IMG/VR virus record: IMGVR_UViG_3300020721_000009
Location: 1 to 62,137 of that record
Strand: one strand, 5' to 3'
Length of the DNA stretch: 62,137 nt
Source of the DNA: a virus
Position 1 is the stretch's first letter. The number at the start of each line of letters is the position of its first letter. Positions 9,901 to 16,867 of the stretch are shown here, one piece after another. The translations under genes were made by a program, and so were the position numbers. The notes under the pieces are model-generated. The model saw nothing but the letters and a program-made list of their open reading frames with translations. It ran no database searches and was not told where the DNA came from.

Positions 9901-11112
9901 ACCAGAAATATAACTAACCGCACCATCCCAATAGGCAACACCTGTTTGAATAGATTTTGAATTACCACCAAATGTAGTATCATATAATACATGTTCAATA
10001 ATTATTTGAATATCACGTCTAAATTTTTCAGGGTCATATATGCTGTTAAATGGATCCCATAATGGATTAGAAATTGGATACGTAACTCTTATATGTTCTA
10101 AAACTTGTTCTTGAATAAATTGGACATTGGCTAGAATCAAAGTTCTAGCAGTAAAAAATCCTTGGTCTTGTGGTGCTGTATTAATTGACATTCCAGTTTT
10201 AACGGCAGTAGTAATGTCACCACTCAACGCTTCAGAAACTGAAATTGTAATGTTTATATCACCATCGTCAAATCTTTCACAAGTAGCTACCGCTAATGGT
10301 AATTGAACAGTTTGATTTGGTATAAACATAGTACCATCATATAACCATGGGCCACTCTGATTAGTACAGTTTTGAACATATGGCGACTTATATACTGTTA
10401 TTTTACCAGTAGTAAATGCTGCTGTTGTATATGTTTCAGATGCTACACTAGACATTGATATCTGTGAGCTAGAATCAATTGAAACTACAGTTGTACCATT
10501 AGGAAATAATTGAACTCCAAAGACTATTGGACTTTCAATTTCCATACCTATAACAATATTTTCAGTGTCGCTCACTGATGTAATTATATTACTACCAAGA
10601 GTAGTATCACCATTGAAAATAAATTTATAATTAATTGGAAATGATACTGAATATGCACCACGATCTAAATTTGGATTTACAATTCCACTTCTACCATTTA
10701 TAAATTGCATTTGTGCAAGATATGATGAACTATTAACATGGAATAAATCCTGTGTTTTGTTAATAGGTTCAACTTCAGTTGTTCTTAAATCGCTACCAAT
10801 AATAGATGTATACGGTTTTACAACAATTGGATTATTTTCTAAATAACGTCCTGCTGCAACTTTGATAGATGTTCCTGGTTGATATAATGGTGATTTTACC
10901 GCACCAGAAATAGTTCTACACGCGCGTGAAGGATCTTGTGCTGAACCATCATTGGTATCTGACCCATCCATTGTTACATATATGACATTAGTAACTACAG
11001 GCGCAGTACCATATGGTGTACCTGTTACAAAGATATCACTATCAATAACGGTCCTTCCAGAATCTACCTGAACTATATAGTCGCCTTGTTCAACTGTTAA
11101 TACTCTTGACAT
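6943..11112 (-). CDS. Large appendage protein: beta-helix plus three RD-type repeats (1389 aa)
   Basis: The N-terminal region carries a pectin-lyase-like beta-helix (YVTMDGSDTNDGSAQDPSRA, then AAGRYLENNPIVVKPYTSIIG), paralogous to the 1313-aa protein. Three copies of the long RD-type repeat follow (starting YDPEKFRRDIQ, YDSAKSERDVG and KKSKCRRDVK). They are the same family as in the 953-aa protein but more diverged. One FIxG-YTI module sits after the first repeat. The C-terminus (FEYVGAGTNYSALPQ to GKVFFTSTDQNGDFRIG) matches an internal segment of the 1313-aa protein. The start is firm: AAGGAG lies 5 bases before the ATG. The three genes look like duplicated and recombined relatives. A tail or fibre structural role is inferred from composition and position. 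Confidence 0.7.
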   Translation of the reverse strand: MSRVLTVEQGDYIVQVDSGRTVIDSDIFVTGTPYGTAPVVTNVIYVTMDGSDTNDGSAQDPSRACRTISGAVKSPLYQPGTSIKVAAGRYLENNPIVVKPYTSIIGSDLRTTEVEPINKTQDLFHVNSSSYLAQMQFINGRSGIVNPNLDRGAYSVSFPINYKFIFNGDTTLGSNIITSVSDTENIVIGMEIESPIVFGVQLFPNGTTVVSIDSSSQISMSSVASETYTTAAFTTGKITVYKSPYVQNCTNQSGPWLYDGTMFIPNQTVQLPLAVATCERFDDGDINITISVSEALSGDITTAVKTGMSINTAPQDQGFFTARTLILANVQFIQEQVLEHIRVTYPISNPLWDPFNSIYDPEKFRRDIQIIIEHVLYDTTFGGNSKSIQTGVAYWDGAVSYISGQELQTNNGLDYIKTLVASIVAAANGTGTVIDLFDNTTVNAGYFITGRTYTIVDAADTDFRLIGAVNNNGGTVFVATGKGAGSGTAKFGIPVYTPELLKNADIAVTPFNTNIDIIKSIILDIANTPTIYYSTGPEFGLDSGELLLQANRAYIQSDITSFISNQYPTFVYDSAKSERDVGYIIDAISQDILLGGNYRTFDLAVSYYVDNVSVLTNLETTVCVAAINEISTAMQSIVRNVLYNPGWAPSIQQTTNSAWSNGIITIPYIERNINILTDIIQHGPAYGHAAYKKHIGTSLFYATGLSADNVKQSTKVTACNFIQVDGNGNAIYDITLDNPAVGIGINSTLYFGYTTVYPVVESTIPERWNNRKCDPWGAMGGMLIDGDVVTDNSPVRSFVADAFTQVNQGGRGVRVTNKGYVQLVSVFTIFSSIAVQADNGGIASITNSNANFGTYCMIAKGYGPREFSGTIYNPSGFAYDPVSNSFGVNQYYPSGFFPYKQQLCVFVPDTQYRPHISLMMEVIPEPTYVNAQNKPGFLTATVTFSTITEGDLTITGIDVSDMFIGQALYLHDQYGSDKDLVTNISYLQTGTTITDLGPQTVYLSKPITQSGGDINNPSFFTLFSCGNAYYTILSSKISNNPSLKSDGITPIVLGGLILPQKQITPISIDGSSDSANPEIQSLEILAGLLQSIVQNAPITSLQTIVPQNFNVAYDGQTAIDLIYTGVSTSGGVTIPGTGLIDNIITILKGSDSITSDLTSTLHQYSDAEIVSHIGITLVSKGVPTKGAGDAAQLILANLEFCVEEIYAYIQNQISIASYGSNWYQLDYKKSKCRRDVKLICINVAYDLISGNGVNYNAVYSGLSYYSRPGTYHIVQLEDNVTNYNLIPDGSIVNFYQRSYMSASGYLFEYVGAGTNYSALPQVGRLDPNQPNEVNMLDGGKVFFTSTDQNGDFRIGPGLVISQATGVLSGRTFQKSLFAEMTPFILAIEG
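9637..9783 (-). repeat. FIxG-YTI module copy in the 1389-aa protein
   Basis: This encodes AGYFITGRTYTIVDAADTDF followed by a RLIGA core and a GAGSGTAKFG end. It is one of nine copies of the module in the window. Confidence 0.65.
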
Positions 11113-11127
11113 TTATACTCCTTAGTT

Positions 11128-11157
11128 GGAGGGCCTTTATAGCCCTCCGTGTTTTTT
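11128..11157 (+). terminator. Perfect 7-bp hairpin with T-run on the plus strand
   Basis: GGAGGGC (11128-11134) and GCCCTCC (11142-11148) form a perfect stem with a 7-base loop, followed on the plus strand by GTG and six T. It therefore looks like an intrinsic terminator pointing against the flanking minus-strand genes. For the sense mRNA it is a hairpin just upstream of the AAGGAG site of the 1389-aa gene, without a U-tract. It could stop antisense transcripts or serve as an mRNA stability or processing hairpin. Confidence 0.5.
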
Positions 11158-11166
11158 GTTGCTTAA

Positions 11167-12387
11167 TTAAGCAGTTACTATTTGAACATAGATACCAGAT
11201 GCAGCATCTAATTTCCATGGTGCAGCTGCACCCGTTGCATATAAATAACCAGAACCACCTGGTTTTCTAGTTAATAATGCTTTATGAGCAGTTAGTTTTG
11301 TAACCCAATATGAATTACCTGCGCTATCAACAACTGTGATATCCATCTCGCCATCAGCAGATGAATCTTTACCAACTAATATTGCAGAACGAACTGACCA
11401 TGGTTCACCAGAAACCAAAGTTGCTGTTCTTACAGCATATCTGCGACTTGCTTCTTGTTTAACAATATCAACCAACACACGTGATCCACTTACCCAAGCA
11501 TATGCAATAATAGCATTTTCTTGATTAGTAACTGAACCAACTGCGCCACTATCAGTTGTTAATACAACTGTTCCTAATGTTCCGTTAAATGTTCCACCAG
11601 CTTGTGTTGGTGATGCAGTATAACCAGAACCTTTATTTGTAATAGTTGTTCCTAATGCTTCATATGTTATAGTTAAAGTCAATCCTGAACCTACATTTGC
11701 ATCAGATGTTGATGCAGATTGTGCACCAGCAGCCAATGTTGTAAATGATCCAACAGTTGCAACAGCAACAGAATTAACAGTACTATAGGTAGTACCATAA
11801 GTAAATGTTGCACCAGTAACACCAGTCCCAGCAACGATTGTTAATGGATTAGTTGCATTAACAGAATCAGCATAGTTTGCATATAATGTAGCAGCTGTTG
11901 CGGTTGGTGCACCCATGTAATATGTTTGTCCAGCAGCAATTGCAACTCCACCAATCGATAGTGTCCCAGTAATTGACGCACCACTAATAGTAACACTAGT
12001 TCCAGAAATATTTGCAGTAGTAGTTGTATCAAATCCAATAGTTGTTGCACTAGCTCTTACTACAGTAGTCAACGTTCCAGTTCTTAATGTTGGGGTCCAA
12101 GTTGATGATGCATATATAATAGAACCAGTTCCTGCTGGATATGCTCGTGTTTGTGAACCACCAATAGTTGCTGACTTTGCTTTTGATAAAATTGTTGCAG
12201 TAGCAGTTATACCATTTGGAATAGATGGTGCTGTAAAAGTTATAGTTGGTCTGGTAGTATACCCACCAGCTGGTCCACTAACTGCTGCGCTTAGAACTCC
12301 TTCACCACCGATATTATCATCAGTAGTAGTAGCTGAGGTACCGATATTACGGTTACCAAAATATTTTTTATTTAAAGGTCTTCCCAT
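11167..12387 (-). CDS. Virion structural protein with GxGY modules (406 aa)
   Basis: The protein starts MGRPLNKKYFGNRN, an opening I associate with structural proteins of marine T4-like phages. Two GxGY-type modules are visible (GPAGGYTTRPTITFTAP near residue 38 and NKGSGYTASPTQAGG near 254), separated by a low-complexity Ala/Thr/Gly/Ser-rich beta region. The C-terminal 130 residues look like a compact folded domain (AWVSGSRVLVDIVKQEASRR, later SYWVTKLTAHKALL). The start is supported by AAGGAG 8 bases upstream. A GATAAATA late promoter lies 84 bases upstream. It sits directly downstream of the capsid genes, so a capsid decoration or appendage role is possible, but the sequence does not prove either. 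Confidence 0.6.
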   Translation of the reverse strand: MGRPLNKKYFGNRNIGTSATTTDDNIGGEGVLSAAVSGPAGGYTTRPTITFTAPSIPNGITATATILSKAKSATIGGSQTRAYPAGTGSIIYASSTWTPTLRTGTLTTVVRASATTIGFDTTTTANISGTSVTISGASITGTLSIGGVAIAAGQTYYMGAPTATAATLYANYADSVNATNPLTIVAGTGVTGATFTYGTTYSTVNSVAVATVGSFTTLAAGAQSASTSDANVGSGLTLTITYEALGTTITNKGSGYTASPTQAGGTFNGTLGTVVLTTDSGAVGSVTNQENAIIAYAWVSGSRVLVDIVKQEASRRYAVRTATLVSGEPWSVRSAILVGKDSSADGEMDITVVDSAGNSYWVTKLTAHKALLTRKPGGSGYLYATGAAAPWKLDAASGIYVQIVTA

Positions 12388-12470
12388 TTTATTTGTCTCC
12401 TTGACGTTTTAGGTCATACGTTGTATGGTACAACATAAGTCCACATTGAAGTGGCTCTTCTATGACAATG

Positions 12471-12478
12471 TATTTATC
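12471..12478 (-). promoter_or_regulatory. T4-type late promoter (GATAAATA)
   Basis: GATAAATA on the minus strand lies 84 bases before the ATG of the 406-aa gene. Bases 12474-12476, the TAA stop of the 182-aa gene, form positions 3-5 of the octamer. Confidence 0.55.
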
Positions 12479-13022
12479 CAAAGTGGATACGTAATGCTAA
12501 TTGATTAATATATGCTAAATCACGATGTGGCAATGTTTCATTACTTTGAAATGCAACAACTGCACCAAATGTAGGGTCTGTTATATCAGTTGTAGTTAGT
12601 GTAGTCCCCCACATATCAGTTGGACCACCGTATACATTATAATCTCCAATAACAGGTAAATTATGTTGGTATGCATATTGTGTTGTCATATCAACCCCAT
12701 AATTCAATCCAATTAAATTACCGTTTAATGTTAATTGAATTGTTAAATCTTGAATTCTAGCAGATCTTTTTATATTTACTCGTAATTCTATACCAACAAT
12801 TGTTTCAGATAATAATGGTATTTGATAGTCTGTCATCCATATTTGATTGGTTTTAGACCTAAATCGTTCCATCCATAAGCCAGGTATGGTATATAATGTG
12901 TCAGATGAGACTGCATATGCATCGTTAGATGTTGAGGATGTTACATCATTCCATGGGATTGTATAGTAAAAATTATCACTAACTTGTTGAACAGTATTGG
13001 CACTAATAAAATCTGTATTCAT
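12474..13022 (-). CDS. Small virion protein, unknown function (182 aa)
   Basis: I do not recognise a family. The protein is rich in beta-strand patterns and aromatic residues, with no signal peptide or membrane segment, and contains a long strand run around ETIVGIELRVNIKRS. It lies between the capsid and fibre genes on the same strand, so a structural role is inferred. The start at 13022 has no ribosome binding site. Instead a perfect TATAAATA late promoter ends only 5 bases before the ATG. If T4 spacing holds, the transcript begins at the A of the ATG, giving a leaderless mRNA. A UUCG-loop terminator precedes the promoter, so this gene appears to be a late transcription unit insulated from the endonuclease gene upstream. 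Confidence 0.65.
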   Translation of the reverse strand: MNTDFISANTVQQVSDNFYYTIPWNDVTSSTSNDAYAVSSDTLYTIPGLWMERFRSKTNQIWMTDYQIPLLSETIVGIELRVNIKRSARIQDLTIQLTLNGNLIGLNYGVDMTTQYAYQHNLPVIGDYNVYGGPTDMWGTTLTTTDITDPTFGAVVAFQSNETLPHRDLAYINQLALRIHFG

Positions 13023-13027
13023 GAATG

Positions 13028-13035
13028 TATTTATA
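13028..13035 (-). promoter_or_regulatory. Consensus late promoter TATAAATA, leaderless configuration
   Basis: A perfect TATAAATA on the minus strand is followed by CATTC and then the ATG of the 182-aa gene at 13022. In T4 the last A of the octamer is at about -6, which would put +1 on the A of the ATG. The U-run of the preceding terminator ends directly at the promoter. Confidence 0.7.
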
Positions 13036-13059
13036 CAAAAAAACCACCCGAAGGTGGTT
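13035..13059 (-). terminator. UUCG-loop terminator, copy 1 of a 25-base direct repeat
   Basis: On the minus strand the stem AACCACC, loop UUCG and GGTGGTT are followed by a run of seven T. C(UUCG)G is an exceptionally stable tetraloop. The 25 bases are identical to 13865-13889. It follows the stop of the HNH endonuclease gene and directly abuts the next late promoter. Confidence 0.8.
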
Positions 13060-13063
13060 ATTT

Positions 13064-13822
13064 CTACTTACTTTTACAATTATCTCCGTGCCATCGTGGA
13101 TAAGTATTTACTGGTATTTGCTGTTGACAATGTGGGCATAACTTTTTTGGTCTAACTAACCCACGTTGTGCAGATGCTCTTTTTTCTATAACTTCTGCAC
13201 TAAACTTTCTACCAGTTGCTTTATCCCTCATTTTTTTCTTGGTTTCTTCACTATGAGTTTTACCAAACATATTATTATTACTACCCTGTTTAGCAATCGA
13301 TAATTTTTCTTTCCATTCTTCACTAAATGGTTCACGTTTTCTTCCAAGTTTGCTTTGGCTTATCTTTTGTCTAGCTTCTAAATTTTTAGAGCCATTTTTA
13401 TCACCTAATATAGCCTCACGTTGTTTACGCTTACCATCTTCACTTCTAGTAAATTTGGCACCATACATAGGATTATTTTTACCAGATACCTTATTACTTT
13501 GAAGTATCGCATATTCTTCTTTTAATTTAGCATACACTCTTGATGTGATTGCGGTTGTATACCTGTATTGTTTAGTATTTTCAGCACGCATTATTCGCAA
13601 TGCATTAAGCATTTTCCAATGTTCTTCACCAGTTGAATATATTTTAACTAATAACCAATGACATATAAAATGTTCTCTTGCCGTTAGTTTTACTATATTA
13701 TCATCGGTATCTAACCCACCTAAACTTTTTGGAATGATATGATGGTTTTCACTATATTCTGATAATAATCTATTTTTTGCATTTTCTGTTAGTATGCTAT
13801 ACCATTTTTTATATTTATTCAT
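13064..13822 (-). CDS. HNH homing endonuclease with NUMOD3-type motifs (252 aa)
   Basis: The HNH signature is near the N-terminus: ENHHIIPKSLGG, then DNIVKL and REHFICHWL, giving the paired His, Asn and final His ligands of the beta-beta-alpha-metal fold. NUMOD3-like DNA-binding motifs follow (NNPMYG, later NNMFGKTHSEETKKKM). The C-terminus is a zinc-knuckle-like CPHC-x(8)-N-x(3)-RWHGDNC motif, shared with the GIY-YIG endonuclease at 27006-27719. It is a free-standing gene between the capsid gene and the 182-aa gene. It would cut intron-less or gene-less alleles and spread by recombination. The start has no ribosome binding site; a CATAAATA late promoter ends 5 bases before the ATG. Identical 25-base terminators flank it. 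Confidence 0.88.
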   Translation of the reverse strand: MNKYKKWYSILTENAKNRLLSEYSENHHIIPKSLGGLDTDDNIVKLTAREHFICHWLLVKIYSTGEEHWKMLNALRIMRAENTKQYRYTTAITSRVYAKLKEEYAILQSNKVSGKNNPMYGAKFTRSEDGKRKQREAILGDKNGSKNLEARQKISQSKLGRKREPFSEEWKEKLSIAKQGSNNNMFGKTHSEETKKKMRDKATGRKFSAEVIEKRASAQRGLVRPKKLCPHCQQQIPVNTYPRWHGDNCKSK

Positions 13823-13827
13823 ATATC

Positions 13828-13835
13828 TATTTATG
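13828..13835 (-). promoter_or_regulatory. Late promoter variant CATAAATA, leaderless configuration
   Basis: CATAAATA on the minus strand is followed by GATAT and then the ATG of the HNH gene at 13822. This is the same 5-base spacing seen for the 182-aa gene. It differs at one base from the consensus. Confidence 0.5.
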
Positions 13836-13864
13836 TTTCTTAGTTCAATATAGAATATTATATC

Positions 13865-13892
13865 ACAAAAAAACCACCCGAAGGTGGTTTTT
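13865..13892 (-). terminator. UUCG-loop terminator after the capsid gene, copy 2 of the direct repeat
   Basis: On the minus strand AAACCACC, UUCG and GGTGGTTT form an 8-bp stem followed by further T residues, about 30 bases after the gp23 stop. The plus strand also has a T-run, so it may work in both directions. Bases 13865-13889 are identical to 13035-13059. Confidence 0.85.
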
Positions 13893-13919
13893 AATTGATA
13901 TATTACAAATAACTAAGTA

Positions 13920-15086
13920 TTAGCTAAATTTAACGTTTGCACTATTAATTTGAACTAAACCTAAGTAATCCGCAGCATTACCTAAAGATGATGCAGTATT
14001 ACTAAGCTCCACGTAGCCATATCTTGTCATAAAGCTTACAACTGGTTCGAATGTTGATGGATCTAAAACAACACCACTTGACATCAATGGAATGTATGGG
14101 CAGTAAAACGCTGGAGCGTCTGATTCAGAAGCACCTTTATAGCCAACCAAGATTGAAGTTGCGTCGTTAGCGTAGCTGTTTACATATACTTTTAATGCAT
14201 TGTTTAAAGTACCAACAAATTTAGTATTTGTAGGAGCTTCAAAAGTACCTTCTGTAGTACGAGCAAAAGCTGAAGTAGTAGCAGATTGTAAAATTGTTAA
14301 TGCAAATGGAGATACAACAGCATAGTTACCAGCACCACGACGTGTACGTTGTGCAATCAAGTTGCTCACACGGTTGATTTGGATAGCTAAAGCAGCATGT
14401 TCATCACCTACGAATGTAGCTGTACCAGATACATTTGCTTGGTCATAAGTTTGTGTTGGTGTACCAGCTAATGAAATTAAAGACCCGATGATTTCTTGGT
14501 CAATTTCAGCAGTAATTTCTTGAGCTAGAGCAGCCATAATTTCTGCTTCAACATCAATACCTTGTTGTGATTGTGCATCTTGTGCTGATTCAAAAGTCCA
14601 ACGAGCACTCAATTTACGAGTTTTCGCTTCAACAGTTTGTTTCAAGATTTGGATGCTCATTCTTTTACCAGCTTGTCCTTCTAAGCTAGCAGTTGAAGTT
14701 GCTCCAGCAGGTGATGTATCATTACCTGAATAAGCTTCTGCAATTTTAAATGGGCTTAACGCTTCTTCACCAGCAGTAACACCAGTTGCACTATCAGCAT
14801 AACGAACACGTAAAGTGTGAATTTGGCCAACAGGACCTGTCATTGGTTGTACACCAACTAATTCGTTAGCAATAACTGTAGGCATTACACGACGAATAAC
14901 TGGTAAAATAACACGGTTTAAAGTAGCAACGTTACCAGCTGATGTAGCACCAGCAGTTGCGCTTTCTGTTAAATATTTACGAGTGTTTTCTAAAGTTACA
15001 CCCATTACTGATTTTTTTGTTCCTTGTAGACCTTCTAATAGGGCTTCTTTCGTTTCCGCCCAACGGCCATTAAGTAGTTCTGACAT
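13920..15086 (-). CDS. gp23: Major capsid protein, T4 gp23 family (388 aa)
   Basis: This is the precursor of the main shell protein. The N-terminus (MSELLNGRWAETKEALLEGL) and the core near NVATLNRVILPVIRRVMPT and VIANELVGVQPMTGPVGQIH are typical of the gp23 family. The gp21-type protease cleaves after the E of LxE or IxE sites. LTE at residues 39-41 in RKYLTESATAGATSAG is the obvious site, which would remove a 41-residue propeptide. At 388 aa the protein is well short of T4 gp23 (521 aa), so the insertion domain of T4 is probably absent. The ribosome binding site AAGGAGA lies 6-7 bases before the ATG. It is the last gene of the head operon and is followed by a strong terminator. Confidence 0.97.
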   Translation of the reverse strand: MSELLNGRWAETKEALLEGLQGTKKSVMGVTLENTRKYLTESATAGATSAGNVATLNRVILPVIRRVMPTVIANELVGVQPMTGPVGQIHTLRVRYADSATGVTAGEEALSPFKIAEAYSGNDTSPAGATSTASLEGQAGKRMSIQILKQTVEAKTRKLSARWTFESAQDAQSQQGIDVEAEIMAALAQEITAEIDQEIIGSLISLAGTPTQTYDQANVSGTATFVGDEHAALAIQINRVSNLIAQRTRRGAGNYAVVSPFALTILQSATTSAFARTTEGTFEAPTNTKFVGTLNNALKVYVNSYANDATSILVGYKGASESDAPAFYCPYIPLMSSGVVLDPSTFEPVVSFMTRYGYVELSNTASSLGNAADYLGLVQINSANVKFS

Positions 15087-15103
15087 TTAATTTCTCCTTA
15101 AAT

Positions 15104-16189
15104 TTAAAGCCCAGCGAGTCTACGCATATCAATGATATTAGAGTCGTCGCTGCTACGATTGGTTTTGGAAATTTTATTTCCAGTTATTTCTTTAGCCTCT
15201 ACTAGTGCCTGTCTTTTCTGTGGAGCTTTTCCAGCTACAACAGCAGGTAAATACTTTTCGAAACTTTCATTAAGTTTTGAGGTTTTTACACTCTCCATTA
15301 ATTCATTCATAATTGAACGTTGCTCGCCATTTAATGGAGATAAAAGTTCGCTCATAATTTCTTTTCTTTCTTGTGCTTCTTTCAACGCACGGATTTCTGC
15401 TTGTTTACTTTCTAAAATCTTTTCCGCTTTCACAACCGCGTGGGCCGCTTCTTGCATTGCTTGATCTTTCATGTCTATGACTTTGAGTAATTTAGCAGTT
15501 TCCGATTTTTCACTCAAGTAACTAGTCTGATATTCAGCTGCAAATGCTTCGAATAACTTACGACCAAACTCTTGTCTACGAGCTGCTTCAATGTCTTCTT
15601 TTAATGATGTAATTTCAGAACGTAATCCTTTATTTACAACACTTTCAACCATTGTTGCCGCACGTTGAACAAATTGTTCTTTTACTTTTTGTATTTCTTT
15701 ACGACCTTCACGAAGTACTTTAACTTTCGTTTCGGCTAATTCTTGTTTATCTTTGTAAAACTCTGTAATTTCTTGAGCTAGAGCTTCAACTACGAAATTT
15801 TCTAATGTGCCAAATTTACTAGCCATTTGTATTTGATCTTCGTGCAATTCTTTAACTTCAGAAGCCAACTGACGAGTTACGAATTGTTTCATAACACCAG
15901 CACTTTCTGAAATTTTTCTAGCATATTTAACTTTCATTTCTGCTAATTGCTTACGATCATCTGCAAACTCACCGATTTCACTTTTTAGTTGGTCAGAAAT
16001 CATGCGATCTACTGCTTCAACCATTGTCGATTTATCGTGTTCGTATTTTTGTGCAAATTCTTCACGTAATTGTTGACTTACTTGTTCACGGTTTTCGTTT
16101 ATTTTACGATCCCAAGCTTGTTCAATTGACTCTTTAATCTCACCAGATATCACATTGTTTTCAAATAACTTGTTTAATGCATCTAACAT
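15104..16189 (-). CDS. gp22: Prohead core scaffolding protein, gp22 family (361 aa)
   Basis: The protein is almost entirely charged and helical, with long coiled-coil-like stretches from residue 15 to about 300. It opens with MLDALNKLFENNVISGEIKE, which matches the usual gp22 start. It forms the inner core on which gp23 assembles and is destroyed by the gp21 protease after assembly. It is much longer than T4 gp22 (about 269 aa). The ribosome binding site AGGAGA lies 6 bases before the ATG. It sits directly before gp23, as in T4, but a homing endonuclease gene separates it from gp21. Confidence 0.92.
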   Translation of the reverse strand: MLDALNKLFENNVISGEIKESIEQAWDRKINENREQVSQQLREEFAQKYEHDKSTMVEAVDRMISDQLKSEIGEFADDRKQLAEMKVKYARKISESAGVMKQFVTRQLASEVKELHEDQIQMASKFGTLENFVVEALAQEITEFYKDKQELAETKVKVLREGRKEIQKVKEQFVQRAATMVESVVNKGLRSEITSLKEDIEAARRQEFGRKLFEAFAAEYQTSYLSEKSETAKLLKVIDMKDQAMQEAAHAVVKAEKILESKQAEIRALKEAQERKEIMSELLSPLNGEQRSIMNELMESVKTSKLNESFEKYLPAVVAGKAPQKRQALVEAKEITGNKISKTNRSSDDSNIIDMRRLAGL

Positions 16190-16201
16190 GTGGTTCTCCT
16201 A

Positions 16202-16867
16202 TTAGTGGAGATTTCCTGTATAATACAGGTTCTCGGTTTTGTTATACGTTGGTATTTCTACTGCGGTATTTAGTTTCGCAGCTTTGTTAGCTGCTTTTGT
16301 TCTTTTTATTTTTGCTATCGTTTCTGGTGAACGAGATTTCCCTTTCAAAGATTCACTGCGTTTTTTATTTGATTCTTCAGAATGGATTATACCAGTTAAA
16401 CCCTTGTTCCACGCTGGTTTACCGTACATTGGGTTATTTTCACCCTGTTTTCTAATACTCAATTTTTCACGAACTTCATGACTAATTGATTTTCCAAAAA
16501 ATGGTTGTTTTTCTTTTGGTAGTCCTTTATTCCATGCTACTTGTAATCCAGTTTTACCTTTATTACTTGTGGCTATTCCAGTAGTAGAGAATTTTCCAGC
16601 ACCATTGTGTTGATTAAAACTCATGTTACTGTCCGCAGCATTTAAACTAGTTAATAATTTACTTTCCAATTCTCTAATATATGGTGGATTACCAATAACC
16701 AAAATGGTTCTTTTCCAATTAGACCGATCTTCAATTATCATTGGTCTAACAAGTTTACTGGAACAAATATAGCCATCATTTGGATGACAATCTTTTCTAG
16801 TTCTAGAGCCTATGTACCATTTTCCAGATAATTTATTTGTCCATTTATACAAATAAGCAATCGTCAT
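16202..16867 (-). CDS. GIY-YIG homing endonuclease inserted between gp21 and gp22 (221 aa)
   Basis: The N-terminus carries a GIY-YIG nuclease motif in the variant form YLYKW (residues 5-9) and WYIGS (17-21), followed by a conserved IRELESKLL segment supplying the catalytic Glu. Three NUMOD3-like DNA-binding motifs follow (PFFGKSISHE, NNPMYGKPAWNKGL, then SEESNKKRSESLKGK). The start codon overlaps the gp21 stop by one base (TAATG), so it is probably translated by re-initiation. It is a close paralogue of the gene at 27006-27719 (shared YICSSK and VxPMI blocks) but lacks that protein's C-terminal zinc motif. It looks like a mobile gene placed neatly between two essential head genes. Confidence 0.88.
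   Translation of the reverse strand: MTIAYLYKWTNKLSGKWYIGSRTRKDCHPNDGYICSSKLVRPMIIEDRSNWKRTILVIGNPPYIRELESKLLTSLNAADSNMSFNQHNGAGKFSTTGIATSNKGKTGLQVAWNKGLPKEKQPFFGKSISHEVREKLSIRKQGENNPMYGKPAWNKGLTGIIHSEESNKKRSESLKGKSRSPETIAKIKRTKAANKAAKLNTAVEIPTYNKTENLYYTGNLH

Noticed and set aside
11236-11243. TATAAATA on the plus strand inside the 406-aa gene
   Set aside because: It points against all local genes and precedes no start codon of a plausible gene, so it is probably chance in AT-rich DNA.
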